A DNA stretch of 64,000 nucleotides from Thiomicrospira pelophila DSM 1534 (GTDB lineage Bacteria > Pseudomonadota > Gammaproteobacteria > Thiomicrospirales > Thiomicrospiraceae). The notes beneath the pieces were generated by a model that was not told the DNA's origin, made no database searches, and was given only the letters and a program-made list of their open reading frames with translations. Within the stretch, counting starts at the first letter, position 1. Each line of letters starts with the position of its first letter. Both the position numbers and the translations under genes were made by a program. Below, piece by piece: positions 44,033 to 52,766 of this stretch. The stretch is from contig NZ_JOMR01000001.1 in NCBI RefSeq assembly GCF_000711195.1, positions 992,001 to 1,056,000 on the forward strand, given 5' to 3'.

Positions 44033-47000
44033 TTAACCTTTATTTTTTGCTTTGGCTGGTTTAACGGCTTTTGGCTGTGTGTCGTTAGGGTTGGCGGCGG
44101 CATTATCCGGTGCCAGGCTTTCTAACGTAAACTGAATAACCTGAGTGCGCAAACCTATCTCAGGCATTGTATCGAAAACTTTTAATTCCGTCTGACCTTT
44201 TAGCTTGTAGCGTTTAGGGTGCGTTTGAATTAATTGAATCAATTTGCCCGGGTCAATGTTGGGCCGAGCACTAAATTGAATGCGACATTCGGTTTGGCCG
44301 GCGTCAATTTTTTTGATGCCCAAAGGTTCGGCCATGAGTTTAATGCGGGTGGCATCAAACAGGTTTTTGACTTGTTGTGGCAATAAACCAAATCGATCAA
44401 TCATTTCAATTTCAAGTTCATGCAGCGCTGGTTCGTCTTCGGCGCTGGCGATGCGTTTGTAAAACACTAAACGCGAGTGAATATCGGGCAGATAGTCTTC
44501 TGGAATTAAGGCCGCAAAACCTAAGTCCACCTCGCAGCCAGTTTCTAGCGGCGCATTAAGCTCAGGCTGTTTGCCGGATCTTAGCGCTTTAACCGCGCGT
44601 TCTAATAGTTCACTGTAGAGGCCAAAGCCGACTTCGTGAATCTGACCGGATTGGCCTTCACCCAGCAATTCACCAGCGCCCCTAATTTCTAGGTCGTGAC
44701 TGGCGAGCATAAAGCCTGCACCTAAGGTATCGTGTTTGGCGATGGCGTCGAGTCGTTTGTGGGCGTCATCGGTAATCATGGCTTTGTCGCCGGTAAATAG
44801 GTAGGCGTAAGCACGATGATGGGATCGACCTACACGGCCACGCAATTGGTGTAACTGGGCTAAACCAAACTTGTCAGCGCGGTGGATGATAATGGTGTTG
44901 GCGGTCGGTACGTCAATACCCGTTTCAATAATGGTGGTACAAACCAAAATATTGAATCGACGGTGGTAGAAATCTTGCATGACTCTTTCCAAATCACGTT
45001 CATGCATTTGACCATGTGCAATCCCAACGCGGGCTTCCGGTATTAATAAGGCAATCTCTTCGGCCATGCGTTCAATTTTATCGACCTGATTAAACAGTAG
45101 ATAAACTTGGCCACCGCGCCTTAATTCACGTAAACAAGCTTCGCGAACCGTATCTTCATTCCATTCTTGCACAAAAGTTTGTACAGCTAAGCGTTTGGCC
45201 GGCGGGGTGGCGATAATGGATAGGTCGCGTAAGTCGTTCATCGCCATATTAAGGGTACGCGGAATAGGGGTGGCCGTCATGGTGAGCACATCGACTTCGG
45301 CACGCAGTTTTTTAAGTTGTTCTTTTTGGCGTACGCCAAATCGATGTTCTTCGTCGATAATAATTAAACCCAAATTGGCAAACTGCACATCTTTTTGGAT
45401 GAGTTTATGGGTGCCGATAATAATGTCGACTTTATTGTCGGCCAAGTCCTGCAAAATACCGGCTTGTTCTTTGGCGGTCTGGAAGCGTGATAAAACCTCG
45501 ATCCGCACCGGCCAATCGGCAAAACGGTTTTTGAAGTTTTCAAAGTGTTGGTTAGCTAGTAGGGTGGTTGGCACTAAAACTGACACTTGTTTGCCAGCAT
45601 AAGCGGCGACAAAGGCGGCGCGCATGGCGACTTCGGTTTTACCAAAGCCGACATCCCCACATACTAACCGATCCATCGGGCGTGGGCTTTGCATGTCGTG
45701 CAATACGGCTTCGATGGTTTGTTGTTGATCGTCGGTTTCTTCAAACGGAAAACCGGCGCAAAACTGGCTATAGGCGTCTTGGGTTAGGGTGTAGGCATAA
45801 CCCGATTTGGCTTCGCGTTGTGCATAGATGTCGAGCAGCTCGGCCGCCACATCGCGCACTTTTTCGGCAGCCTTGCGTTTTGCTTTGTCCCACTTGTCGG
45901 TGCCCAATTTATGCAGGGGCGCGGTTTCGGCACTGGCACCGGTATAACGACTGATTAAATGTAAAGAGGTAACCGGCACATAGAGTTTGTCGTGACCAGC
46001 ATATTCAATCATCAGAAATTCGCGATTTTCGCCATGCAGATTGATGTGTTCTAACCCAAGGTAGCGACCGACCCCGTGATCCAAATGCACAATTGGGCTG
46101 CCAACTTCGAGTTCGACTAGGTGGGTAATCGCTTGATCGAATTCGTTGTGTTTGGTTTTACGTCGGCGTTTTTGCGCTACGGTTTGACCCAGTAAAGCCG
46201 ATTCAGCAATCAAACTGAATTGTGATGTATGTATTGATTCTTGCAGTGGTGCAACCACCAGGCCTGGTGCTTTTAGGTCAGTATGGGTTTTTTCCAATTC
46301 CAACCAGTTATTAAAGGTTTTAGGATGAACTTGATGTTTACCAAGCAGGTTAAGTAGCGTTTCGCGCCGACCTAAGCTTTCAGCACTAAACGCAATTCGG
46401 CCTTCGTAGCGATCCAAAAAGGCCTTGAGTTTAGCCATCGGGTAATCGGAATGGTTTTGTACGCTCAGGTCGGGCAGTACAAGCGTATCAAACCGAGTCG
46501 TTAACTTGGTTTGATCGTCATGCGCGTGTAGGCTGATGCGATGGTATTGTTTGAGCTGGCTTAAGGTGTCGCTGACATTCAAAATTAACCGATCAGGCGC
46601 TAACAAGGGGTAATCCGGGTTATGGCGACCAATTTCGTAACGTTCGTTAAAGTCGTGCCAGTTTTGTTCAATCGCGTCTTCTAGGTTAGATTGGTCAAAA
46701 AACAAGGTGTCGTCTGGGAAGTAATCGAACAAGGTGGCGCTTTGTTCGTGAAAGAGTGGCAGGTAATATTCCAGACCACCGATATTTTCACCGTCGCTGA
46801 CTTTTTTATAAATGCTGCTTTGGCGTGATTCTGCGCCAAACACCTCGCGGAATGCATGACGAAATTGAGTTATGCCTTTTTCGGTAAAGTCATATTCTTT
46901 TGCGGGTAAAAGTTCAATACGACCCATCTGGTCAATCGTGCGCTGGTTATCCGCATCGAAACGGCGGATCGACTCGATTTCGTCATCAAATAAGTCTAAT

Positions 47001-47557
47001 CGATACGGCTGTTTGCTGCCCATTGGGAATAAGTCGATAAGCGCGCCACGAATTGCAAATTCACCGTGCTCCATGACTTGACTGACACGTTGATAGCCGT
47101 GACTTTCTAACTGTTCCGCAAAGTTCGACATGTCTAGGGTCTGGCCGGTTTCTAACAGGAGCGTGTGTTGCTGAATATAAGCCGATGGCGCGAGTTTTTG
47201 TAGTAAGGTATTGACCGGAATCACTAGCAAACCTTGCTGGGTGTTAGGTAGCTCGTAGAGGGTTTTTAAGCGTTCGGAAATAATGTCTTGGTGTGGCGAA
47301 AACCGATCATAAGGCAAGGTTTCCCATTCTGGAAACTGCAAGAGTTTGAAGTCTTTGGGCACAAAAAACCGTAATAGGTCAACCATGTCATTGGCTCGTG
47401 CGCTGTCGGCACATAATACGACTACCAGGCCTGGTGCTTGTTTAGCTTGCTTGGCAATAGCGAGCGCTTGCTCACTTAAGTTGAGTGGTCCCCAGTGTGA
47501 ACGTGTCGCTTTCAGTGGGATGGATTCAAATTCGAGTAAGGAAATGGGATGGCTCAT
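44033..47557 (-). CDS. mfd: Transcription-repair coupling factor Mfd
   Basis: Removes stalled RNA polymerase and recruits UvrA. In order: UvrB-like N-terminal domains (about 1-340), the RNA-polymerase interaction domain (VHLDHGVGRYLGLEHI, about 490), RecG-like translocase motifs (VCGDVGFGKTE near residue 632, DEEHRFGVRQKEQLK, TMTATPIPRTL, RGRVGRS) and the C-terminal TRCF domain. ATG at 47557 gives 1174 residues, near the usual 1150; an open frame continues to 47689 without support. Two exact palindrome copies (46257-46268 and 47424-47435) both code APGLVV. Confidence 0.97.
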   Translation of the reverse strand: MSHPISLLEFESIPLKATRSHWGPLNLSEQALAIAKQAKQAPGLVVVLCADSARANDMVDLLRFFVPKDFKLLQFPEWETLPYDRFSPHQDIISERLKTLYELPNTQQGLLVIPVNTLLQKLAPSAYIQQHTLLLETGQTLDMSNFAEQLESHGYQRVSQVMEHGEFAIRGALIDLFPMGSKQPYRLDLFDDEIESIRRFDADNQRTIDQMGRIELLPAKEYDFTEKGITQFRHAFREVFGAESRQSSIYKKVSDGENIGGLEYYLPLFHEQSATLFDYFPDDTLFFDQSNLEDAIEQNWHDFNERYEIGRHNPDYPLLAPDRLILNVSDTLSQLKQYHRISLHAHDDQTKLTTRFDTLVLPDLSVQNHSDYPMAKLKAFLDRYEGRIAFSAESLGRRETLLNLLGKHQVHPKTFNNWLELEKTHTDLKAPGLVVAPLQESIHTSQFSLIAESALLGQTVAQKRRRKTKHNEFDQAITHLVELEVGSPIVHLDHGVGRYLGLEHINLHGENREFLMIEYAGHDKLYVPVTSLHLISRYTGASAETAPLHKLGTDKWDKAKRKAAEKVRDVAAELLDIYAQREAKSGYAYTLTQDAYSQFCAGFPFEETDDQQQTIEAVLHDMQSPRPMDRLVCGDVGFGKTEVAMRAAFVAAYAGKQVSVLVPTTLLANQHFENFKNRFADWPVRIEVLSRFQTAKEQAGILQDLADNKVDIIIGTHKLIQKDVQFANLGLIIIDEEHRFGVRQKEQLKKLRAEVDVLTMTATPIPRTLNMAMNDLRDLSIIATPPAKRLAVQTFVQEWNEDTVREACLRELRRGGQVYLLFNQVDKIERMAEEIALLIPEARVGIAHGQMHERDLERVMQDFYHRRFNILVCTTIIETGIDVPTANTIIIHRADKFGLAQLHQLRGRVGRSHHRAYAYLFTGDKAMITDDAHKRLDAIAKHDTLGAGFMLASHDLEIRGAGELLGEGQSGQIHEVGFGLYSELLERAVKALRSGKQPELNAPLETGCEVDLGFAALIPEDYLPDIHSRLVFYKRIASAEDEPALHELEIEMIDRFGLLPQQVKNLFDATRIKLMAEPLGIKKIDAGQTECRIQFSARPNIDPGKLIQLIQTHPKRYKLKGQTELKVFDTMPEIGLRTQVIQFTLESLAPDNAAANPNDTQPKAVKPAKAKNKG
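46257..46268. repeat. Iterated palindrome copy 1 in mfd
   Basis: Exact ACCAGGCCTGGT; on the coding (minus) strand AAGCACCAGGCCTGGTGG, coding APGLVV. Confidence 0.9.
47424..47435. repeat. Iterated palindrome copy 2 in mfd
   Basis: Exact ACCAGGCCTGGT; on the coding strand AAGCACCAGGCCTGGTAG, coding APGLVV near the N-terminus of Mfd. Confidence 0.9.
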
Positions 47558-47654
47558 GCCGCTTGATTGATTCCGCTGATAAAAAAATCTTATTCTACCT
47601 AATAATGGGGCGTAAAAAAGCGGGTTTTTGCCAGCGTTTTTGTTTGGGCGCGAG

Positions 47655-47660
47655 TATAAT
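47655..47660 (+). promoter_or_regulatory. Likely -10 box giving a very short leader for the TRIC gene
   Basis: TATAAT at 47655-47660 ends nine bases before ATG 47670, so transcripts would have a leader of only a few bases. The -35 is unclear (TTGCCA at 47628 is 21 bases away). Confidence 0.4.
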
Positions 47661-47669
47661 TGCGCCACT

Positions 47670-48308
47670 ATGACATTTTTAAACGCCATTTATTATTTAG
47701 ACTTATTAGGCACGGTGGTATTTGCGATCACCGGCTTGCTGGCGGCTAGCCGTAAACAGCTGGATTTATTCGGTGCGATAGTGCTTGCTATGGTGACGGC
47801 GGTGGGTGGCGGCACTTTGCGTGATTTGATTTTGGACGTGCCGGTTTTTTGGACCCAGCAAACCATTTATATTTATATGATTGTGACTTCTGCTGTGTTT
47901 ATGTTTATTTATGCACGTTATTACGATGTGCCGGTTCGTTTGATATTGATCTTGGATGCGCTTGGGTTGGCCGTGTTTACCGTGATCGGGGCGCAAAAGG
48001 CCTTTGAGCTTGGCTTTAGTGATCCGATTGTTATTATGACCGGTGTGATGACAGGTGTGGTCGGCGGCGTGATTCGTGATGTATTGGCCGGTGAAGTACC
48101 GCTGATTTTCCGTAAAGAAATTTATGCCACCGCTTCCTTTTTAGGGGCGAGTGTTTTAGTGTTAGGTTTTCATTATTTACCGAGTCGAGAATTAGCGAGT
48201 ATATTGGCTATCGTTTTGGTGTTTGGCTTGCGTGTATTGGCGATTCAAAAAAATTACAGTTTACCGGTGTTTGCACCGTCAAATCGATCAGAGAATCGGT
48301 CAGAATAA
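47670..48308 (+). CDS. TRIC/YicG-family (UPF0126) membrane channel protein
   Basis: Homotrimeric cation-channel family of bacteria and archaea. Two internally similar halves, each with a glycine-rich signature: LDLFGAIVLAMVTAVGGGTLRDLILD and DPIVIMTGVMTGVVGGVIRDVLAGEVPLIF (key GGGTLRD and GGVIRD), over seven membrane helices. ATG 47670 gives 212 residues, the usual length; a frame open from 47628 overlaps the -10 box and is rejected. Confidence 0.88.
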   Translation: MTFLNAIYYLDLLGTVVFAITGLLAASRKQLDLFGAIVLAMVTAVGGGTLRDLILDVPVFWTQQTIYIYMIVTSAVFMFIYARYYDVPVRLILILDALGLAVFTVIGAQKAFELGFSDPIVIMTGVMTGVVGGVIRDVLAGEVPLIFRKEIYATASFLGASVLVLGFHYLPSRELASILAIVLVFGLRVLAIQKNYSLPVFAPSNRSENRSE

Positions 48309-48328
48309 ACAATAACTAATGGGTGATT

Positions 48329-49582
48329 ATGTTTAAACTTCCTTTCGAATGGCTGTTGGGTTTGCGTTATATACGCGCCAAACGCCGCAATGGCTTTATC
48401 TCGTTTATTTCTATGTCGTCAATGATTGGTATTGGTTTGGGGGTGATGGCCTTGATAACCGTAATGTCGATTATGAATGGTTTTCAGCATGAACTGCGTG
48501 AACGTATTTTAGGCATGACGGCGCACATGACTTTGTCTGAAAGTTATCAACGTTTAGGTGATTGGAAGGAGATTTACGATATTAGCAAACAGCACCCATT
48601 AGTGGTGGGCGCGGCGCCTAATATTGAAGAGCAAGGCATGCTCACCAATAATGATCGCGTTAAGGGTGTCATGGTGCGCGGTATTTTGCCGGAGCTTGAA
48701 AGCCAAGTGTCCACGCTTGAAGACAATATGCTAATTGGTTCATTAAACAGTTTGAAAACCGGTGAGTTTGGCATCGTATTGGGATTTGACTTGGCGCAGA
48801 ATTTAGCGGTCACCGTGGGAGATCGCATTACCTTAATTGCACCGCAAGGTAGCGTGTCGCCAGTGGGCGTGTTGCCGCGTATTAAACGTTTAACGGTGGT
48901 GGGTTTGTTTGAAGCGGGTATGTATGAATATGATTCGGGCATGGCGTTTTTGCATTTAGACGATGCGGCCAAAATTTTTAAGTATCGGGATGGTGAGGTC
49001 AGCGGTTTGCAACTTCGTTTAAGCGATTTGTTTCAAGTACATCAGGTCCGAAACGATTATGTTGAGTTATTGGAAGGGCAATATTCAGTTCGAGACTGGA
49101 CCCAACAACATGCGAACTTTTTTAAAGCCATTCAGATGGAAAAACGCATGATGTTTATCGTGTTGGCCCTGATTATTATGGTGGCGGCGTTTAACATTGT
49201 TTCTACCATGGTGATGGTGGTGACCGATAAACAAAAAGACATCGCGGTGTTGCGTACTATTGGTGCGTCGCCCATGAGTGTGCAAGCCATTTTTATGATT
49301 CAAGGTTTAGTGATTGGCATTATTGGTGCGCTATTAGGCTTGTTGGGTGGGGTGGCCTTATCGCTGAATATTGATGTGATTATTCCGTTTATTGAGCAAT
49401 TATTTGGTTTCCAGTTTTTCCCGGCGGATGTGTATTACATCAGTGAAGTGCCTTCTAAGCTAGAGTGGTCGGATGTGTGGGCCGTATCCGGTTTAGCTTT
49501 TGTGTTGACCTTGTTGGCTACTTTATACCCGGCCTGGCGAGCTTCTCGCATTCAACCAGCGGAGGCATTGCGTTATGAGTAA
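48329..49582 (+). CDS. Lipoprotein-releasing ABC permease LolC/LolE
   Basis: Inner-membrane permease that extracts lipoproteins for LolA. The N-terminal helix region begins LPFEWLLGLRYIRAKRRNGFISFISMSSMIGIGLGV (key RYIRAKR), a periplasmic MacB-like domain follows (about 60-255), and an FtsX domain with three helices (about 275-415) ends YPAWRASRIQPAEALRYE. A single gene is present rather than a C/E pair, as in LolF-type systems, so whether it works as a homodimer is open. ATG 48329 is preferred to GTG 48323. Overlaps lolD by eight bases. Confidence 0.92.
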   Translation: MFKLPFEWLLGLRYIRAKRRNGFISFISMSSMIGIGLGVMALITVMSIMNGFQHELRERILGMTAHMTLSESYQRLGDWKEIYDISKQHPLVVGAAPNIEEQGMLTNNDRVKGVMVRGILPELESQVSTLEDNMLIGSLNSLKTGEFGIVLGFDLAQNLAVTVGDRITLIAPQGSVSPVGVLPRIKRLTVVGLFEAGMYEYDSGMAFLHLDDAAKIFKYRDGEVSGLQLRLSDLFQVHQVRNDYVELLEGQYSVRDWTQQHANFFKAIQMEKRMMFIVLALIIMVAAFNIVSTMVMVVTDKQKDIAVLRTIGASPMSVQAIFMIQGLVIGIIGALLGLLGGVALSLNIDVIIPFIEQLFGFQFFPADVYYISEVPSKLEWSDVWAVSGLAFVLTLLATLYPAWRASRIQPAEALRYE

Positions 49583-50291
49583 TCTACACACAAACTCAGT
49601 TGAGAAAAATATTATCCTACAAGCTAATAATTTGGGCAAAACTTATCGAGATGGACTCATCAATACCGAAGTGTTGCAGGGTGTTGATTTGGTGTTACAT
49701 GCACGAGAGCGTAAAGCCATAGTCGGGGCCTCCGGTTCGGGTAAAAGTACTTTGTTGCATTTGTTAGCCGGGCTGGATAAACCGACCACGGGCGAAGTGA
49801 AACTGGCTGGTCAAGATTTTTCGAATTTATCAGAAACCAAGCGCGGTATTCTGCGTAACCAAAATATGGGTTTTGTGTATCAATTCCATTATTTACTCGC
49901 CGAATTGACCGCGCTAGAGAATGTTATGTTGCCATTAAGAGTGGCGCGCCAATCGGCTTCAACCGCCGAAAAACAAGCGATTGGGCTTCTCAAACAAGTT
50001 GGATTAGGGCATCGTTTGCATCATAAACCGGCTGAGTTGTCTGGCGGTGAGCGTCAGCGTGTCGCGATTGCCCGTGCCTTAATCACCAGGCCTGGTTGTA
50101 TTCTGGCCGACGAACCAACGGGTAATTTGGATTCTAAATCGGCCGAGCAGGTATTTGATTTAATGTTGTCCTTGAATGATGAGTTTGATACGGCATTATT
50201 AGTGGTGACACATGACCTAGATTTAGCGGCTCAAATTGGCGAGACCATCACTTTGGTCGATGGTCGAATTCTTCAGCCCGCTGCAGTTTAA
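49575..50291 (+). CDS. lolD: Lipoprotein-releasing ABC ATPase LolD
   Basis: ATPase of the Lol exporter. Walker A GASGSGKSTLLHLLAGLD, Q-loop GFVYQFHYLL, signature LSGGERQRVAIARAL, Walker B CILADEPTGNLD and the His of THDLDLA are all present. Length 238. The palindrome copy at 50085-50096 codes ITRPGC between the signature and Walker B, the one place where it reads TRPG; RP at this site is common in LolD, so only part of it is imposed. Confidence 0.96.
   Translation: MSNLHTNSVEKNIILQANNLGKTYRDGLINTEVLQGVDLVLHARERKAIVGASGSGKSTLLHLLAGLDKPTTGEVKLAGQDFSNLSETKRGILRNQNMGFVYQFHYLLAELTALENVMLPLRVARQSASTAEKQAIGLLKQVGLGHRLHHKPAELSGGERQRVAIARALITRPGCILADEPTGNLDSKSAEQVFDLMLSLNDEFDTALLVVTHDLDLAAQIGETITLVDGRILQPAAV
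50085..50096. repeat. Iterated palindrome copy in lolD
   Basis: Exact ACCAGGCCTGGT coding TRPG, the only exact copy in this reading phase. Confidence 0.9.
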
Positions 50292-50297
50292 CGCGTT

Positions 50298-52238
50298 ATG
50301 CTATCGATTCAATCTGTGAGTTTGTATGCGGGTGTTAAGTGCTTACTGCAAAACGCAAGTTTAACCCTGAACCCGGGCCAAAAAGTCGGCTTAATCGGTC
50401 GTAACGGCGTCGGGAAGTCCACCTTATTTAAAGCCATCTTGGGGCAAGTCAGTTTGGATGCGGGCACGATTGGTTTGCCGGCGGGTTGGCAGGTTGGTTA
50501 TGTCGAGCAGTCTGAAGTGACCGAGCAACTCAGCGCGCTGGATTATGTCACTTCTGGCGATACGCTGTACTTCCAGTTAATTACGGATCTGAAACAGGCC
50601 GAACAGCAAAATGACCAGGCTGCGATGGTGCGTTTGCATGACCATCTGGATCATATTCAGGCCTACGAAATACCGCAAAAAGCGCAGCAACTTTTATACG
50701 GTCTGGGGTTTGAGAAAGCCGACTTTGAGCAGTTGGTTACTCAGTTTTCTGGTGGCTGGCAGGTGCGTTTAAAATTGGCGAAAGCTTTAATGCAGCGTTC
50801 GGATTTATTGTTATTGGATGAGCCGACTAACCATTTAGACATTGAAGCGGTGGCATGGCTAGAACAGTGGTTGGCGCAATATCCGGGTGCGGTGTTGTTG
50901 ATTTCGCATGATCGACATTTTTTAGACAAGGTGGTTAACGGTATTGCCTTGATGGAAGATCAGCGTATTCAGCTTTATACCGGCAATTTTGCGTCCTACG
51001 AACGTCAGCGCAGTATGCAGTTAATGCAGCAGCAAGCCCTGCATGACAAGCAAAAACAACGTATGCAGCACCTTAAAACCTTTATCACCCGATTTAAAGC
51101 CAAAGCCAGTAAAGCCAAACAAGCCCAAAGCCGAGTCAAAGCTTTAGAGCGAATGGAAGAAGTGGCGGCTTTGCAAGCCACCAATCCGTTTCGTTTTGAA
51201 TTCATGAACCCAGATCATGTACCTGACCCGATGATGCGTATTGAACAGGTCAGTTTTGCTTACGATAAAAAAGTTGTGTTAGACAAGGTTGATTTGGTGC
51301 TCAGAGCCGGGGACCGAATTGGTTTAGTCGGTATAAACGGTAGCGGCAAAACCACTTTCTTGAAACTGATTGTGGATGAACTTAAGCCGGATCAAGGCAA
51401 GATTATAAATAGCAAAGGTTTGAAGATTGGCTATTTTGCCCAGCATCAGGTTGAATCGTTAGATTTAGACAAAACTCCATTGCAAACGATGTTAAAGCAC
51501 TTTCCAGAGCTGTCAGATCAGCAGGCGCGTGACTTTTTGGGAGGGTTTGGTTTTAGTCATGAACAAGCTTTGTCACCCGTTAAACAGTTTTCGGGGGGAG
51601 AAAAAGCGCGTTTATCTTTGGCTTTGATTGTGTATTTAAAGCCTAACTTAATCATTTTGGATGAACCGACCAACCACTTAGACATGGATTCCCGCGACGC
51701 TTTAGATGAGGCATTGCAGAGTTTTGAGGGCGCGCTGATTGTGGTATCGCATGACCGACATTTGTTAGCGGGGATTGTGGATCAATATTGGTGGGTGCAT
51801 AACGCAAATGTAAACTTGTTTCACGGTGATTTGGATGCGTATTTACAGCAGCGTTTAACCTTGTTGAAACAACAGAAACAAGAAGAAAATAAGGTTACTG
51901 AGGGAGCTGGAGGTGCAAGTGAAAGCTCACAAAACAAGCGCGAACAACGTCAACAAACGGCTCTGTTACGTAAGCAGATTCAGGACGCTACTCGATCTCA
52001 GCGTAAGCGAATTGACGTGTTGGATAAACAGTTGGCAAAGCTACAGACTTCCTTGGAAGAGGTGCTCGCGCAATTAGCCGATGATGCGATTTATGATGTG
52101 GAGCAATCTGAAAAGTTAGCTGAGTTATTAAAACAGCAAGTCGAATATCAAACTAATTTGGATGATGTAGAAACCGAATGGTTGATGTTGCAAGAAGAGG
52201 TTGAAACAATCAGCAAATCATTTCAAATGAATGACTGA
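50298..52238 (+). CDS. ABC-F family ribosome-associated ATPase, YheS-like
   Basis: Soluble protein with two ABC ATPase domains, no membrane domain and an inter-domain linker (about 240-310, MQHLKTFITRFKAKASKAKQAQSRVKALERM) typical of ABC-F translation factors. Walker A GRNGVGKST and GINGSGKTT, signatures FSGGWQ and FSGGEKARLS, Walker B LLLDEPTNHLD and IILDEPTNHLD. The Gln/Glu-rich coiled C-terminus (about 540-646) fits YheS or Uup; start and length (646) fit YheS better. Six bases after lolD. Confidence 0.9.
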   Translation: MLSIQSVSLYAGVKCLLQNASLTLNPGQKVGLIGRNGVGKSTLFKAILGQVSLDAGTIGLPAGWQVGYVEQSEVTEQLSALDYVTSGDTLYFQLITDLKQAEQQNDQAAMVRLHDHLDHIQAYEIPQKAQQLLYGLGFEKADFEQLVTQFSGGWQVRLKLAKALMQRSDLLLLDEPTNHLDIEAVAWLEQWLAQYPGAVLLISHDRHFLDKVVNGIALMEDQRIQLYTGNFASYERQRSMQLMQQQALHDKQKQRMQHLKTFITRFKAKASKAKQAQSRVKALERMEEVAALQATNPFRFEFMNPDHVPDPMMRIEQVSFAYDKKVVLDKVDLVLRAGDRIGLVGINGSGKTTFLKLIVDELKPDQGKIINSKGLKIGYFAQHQVESLDLDKTPLQTMLKHFPELSDQQARDFLGGFGFSHEQALSPVKQFSGGEKARLSLALIVYLKPNLIILDEPTNHLDMDSRDALDEALQSFEGALIVVSHDRHLLAGIVDQYWWVHNANVNLFHGDLDAYLQQRLTLLKQQKQEENKVTEGAGGASESSQNKREQRQQTALLRKQIQDATRSQRKRIDVLDKQLAKLQTSLEEVLAQLADDAIYDVEQSEKLAELLKQQVEYQTNLDDVETEWLMLQEEVETISKSFQMND

Positions 52239-52268
52239 GTGATGCGGATTAGTTAGAGGGATTTAAAG

Positions 52269-52296
52269 AGCCGGTGACCGGACTAGGTCACCGGCT
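52269..52296. terminator. Stem-loop between the YheS-like gene and the DUF2892 gene
   Basis: AGCCGGTGACC pairs perfectly with GGTCACCGGCT around a GGACTA loop. There is no T-run, so it may be a weak terminator or an RNA-stabilising hairpin for the converging genes. Confidence 0.6.
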
Positions 52297-52309
52297 AAGA
52301 CAAGGTTAA

Positions 52310-52528
52310 TTACTTAACCGGATCTTTTAAGAAAGGTGAGCCGTGCTTCAATCCAAATTTCTTTAGGATCATCACCATCGGGCAAAAACGCGTTAAGCTT
52401 GAAACAATTAAGTTTAAACCAACGAATGCGGTTAATAAGAACCAGGCCTGACCAACCCAAGTACCCAGTGCCAAACTGATTAACACAACACTACCTGCAA
52501 CAAATAATACGACTCTTTCAATATTCAT
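52310..52528 (-). CDS. DUF2892 inner-membrane protein
   Basis: A 72-residue protein with two membrane helices (about 6-22 and 28-46) and the family tail TRFCPMVMILKKFGLK. DUF2892 domains occur alone or on rhodanese proteins such as YgaP; their function is not settled, though a link to sulfur or thiol chemistry has been suggested. AAAAGGAAAC precedes the ATG at 52528. A two-mismatch palindrome relative lies at 52441-52452. Confidence 0.8.
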   Translation of the reverse strand: MNIERVVLFVAGSVVLISLALGTWVGQAWFLLTAFVGLNLIVSSLTRFCPMVMILKKFGLKHGSPFLKDPVK

Positions 52529-52632
52529 ACTCGTTTCCTTTTAACTAAATCGAATGGAAAATAACGCGCTCATTTTAACTTAAATTGATGCTATCGTGTG
52601 AAGAAAATAAGTAAATGCTAATATTCTGGAGC

Positions 52633-52644
52633 ACCAGGCCTGGT
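52633..52644. repeat. Iterated palindrome copy upstream of tig
   Basis: Exact ACCAGGCCTGGT preceded by ATTCTGGAGC, like the ATTCGGAAGC before the copy at 13883. Intergenic, 134 bases before the tig ATG. Confidence 0.9.
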
Positions 52645-52655
52645 TGATATTTTCC

Positions 52656-52683
52656 TTGTTGTTTTTATTGGGATCTGTATAAT
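52656..52683 (+). promoter_or_regulatory. Promoter of tig
   Basis: TTGTTG at 52656-52661, a 16-base spacer and a perfect TATAAT at 52678-52683, 83 bases before the tig ATG. Confidence 0.6.
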
Positions 52684-52766
52684 TTTGGGACTATTTATTA
52701 CGTGCACCGACTGGCTTTATTAGTTGAGTGTCTTTATTTTGAATTTAACGAGATTTGAGAATTTGT

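Noticed and set aside
45195..45954. Long plus-strand open frames inside mfd (up to 135 codons)
   Set aside because: They lie opposite the conserved translocase domain of Mfd and encode low-similarity, Cys/Trp/Arg-rich shadow peptides.
52441..52452. ACCAGGCCTGAC in the DUF2892 gene and ACCAGGCCTGCC at 13080 in the helicase gene as palindrome copies
   Set aside because: Two mismatches each; they may be eroded copies but cannot be told from chance here.
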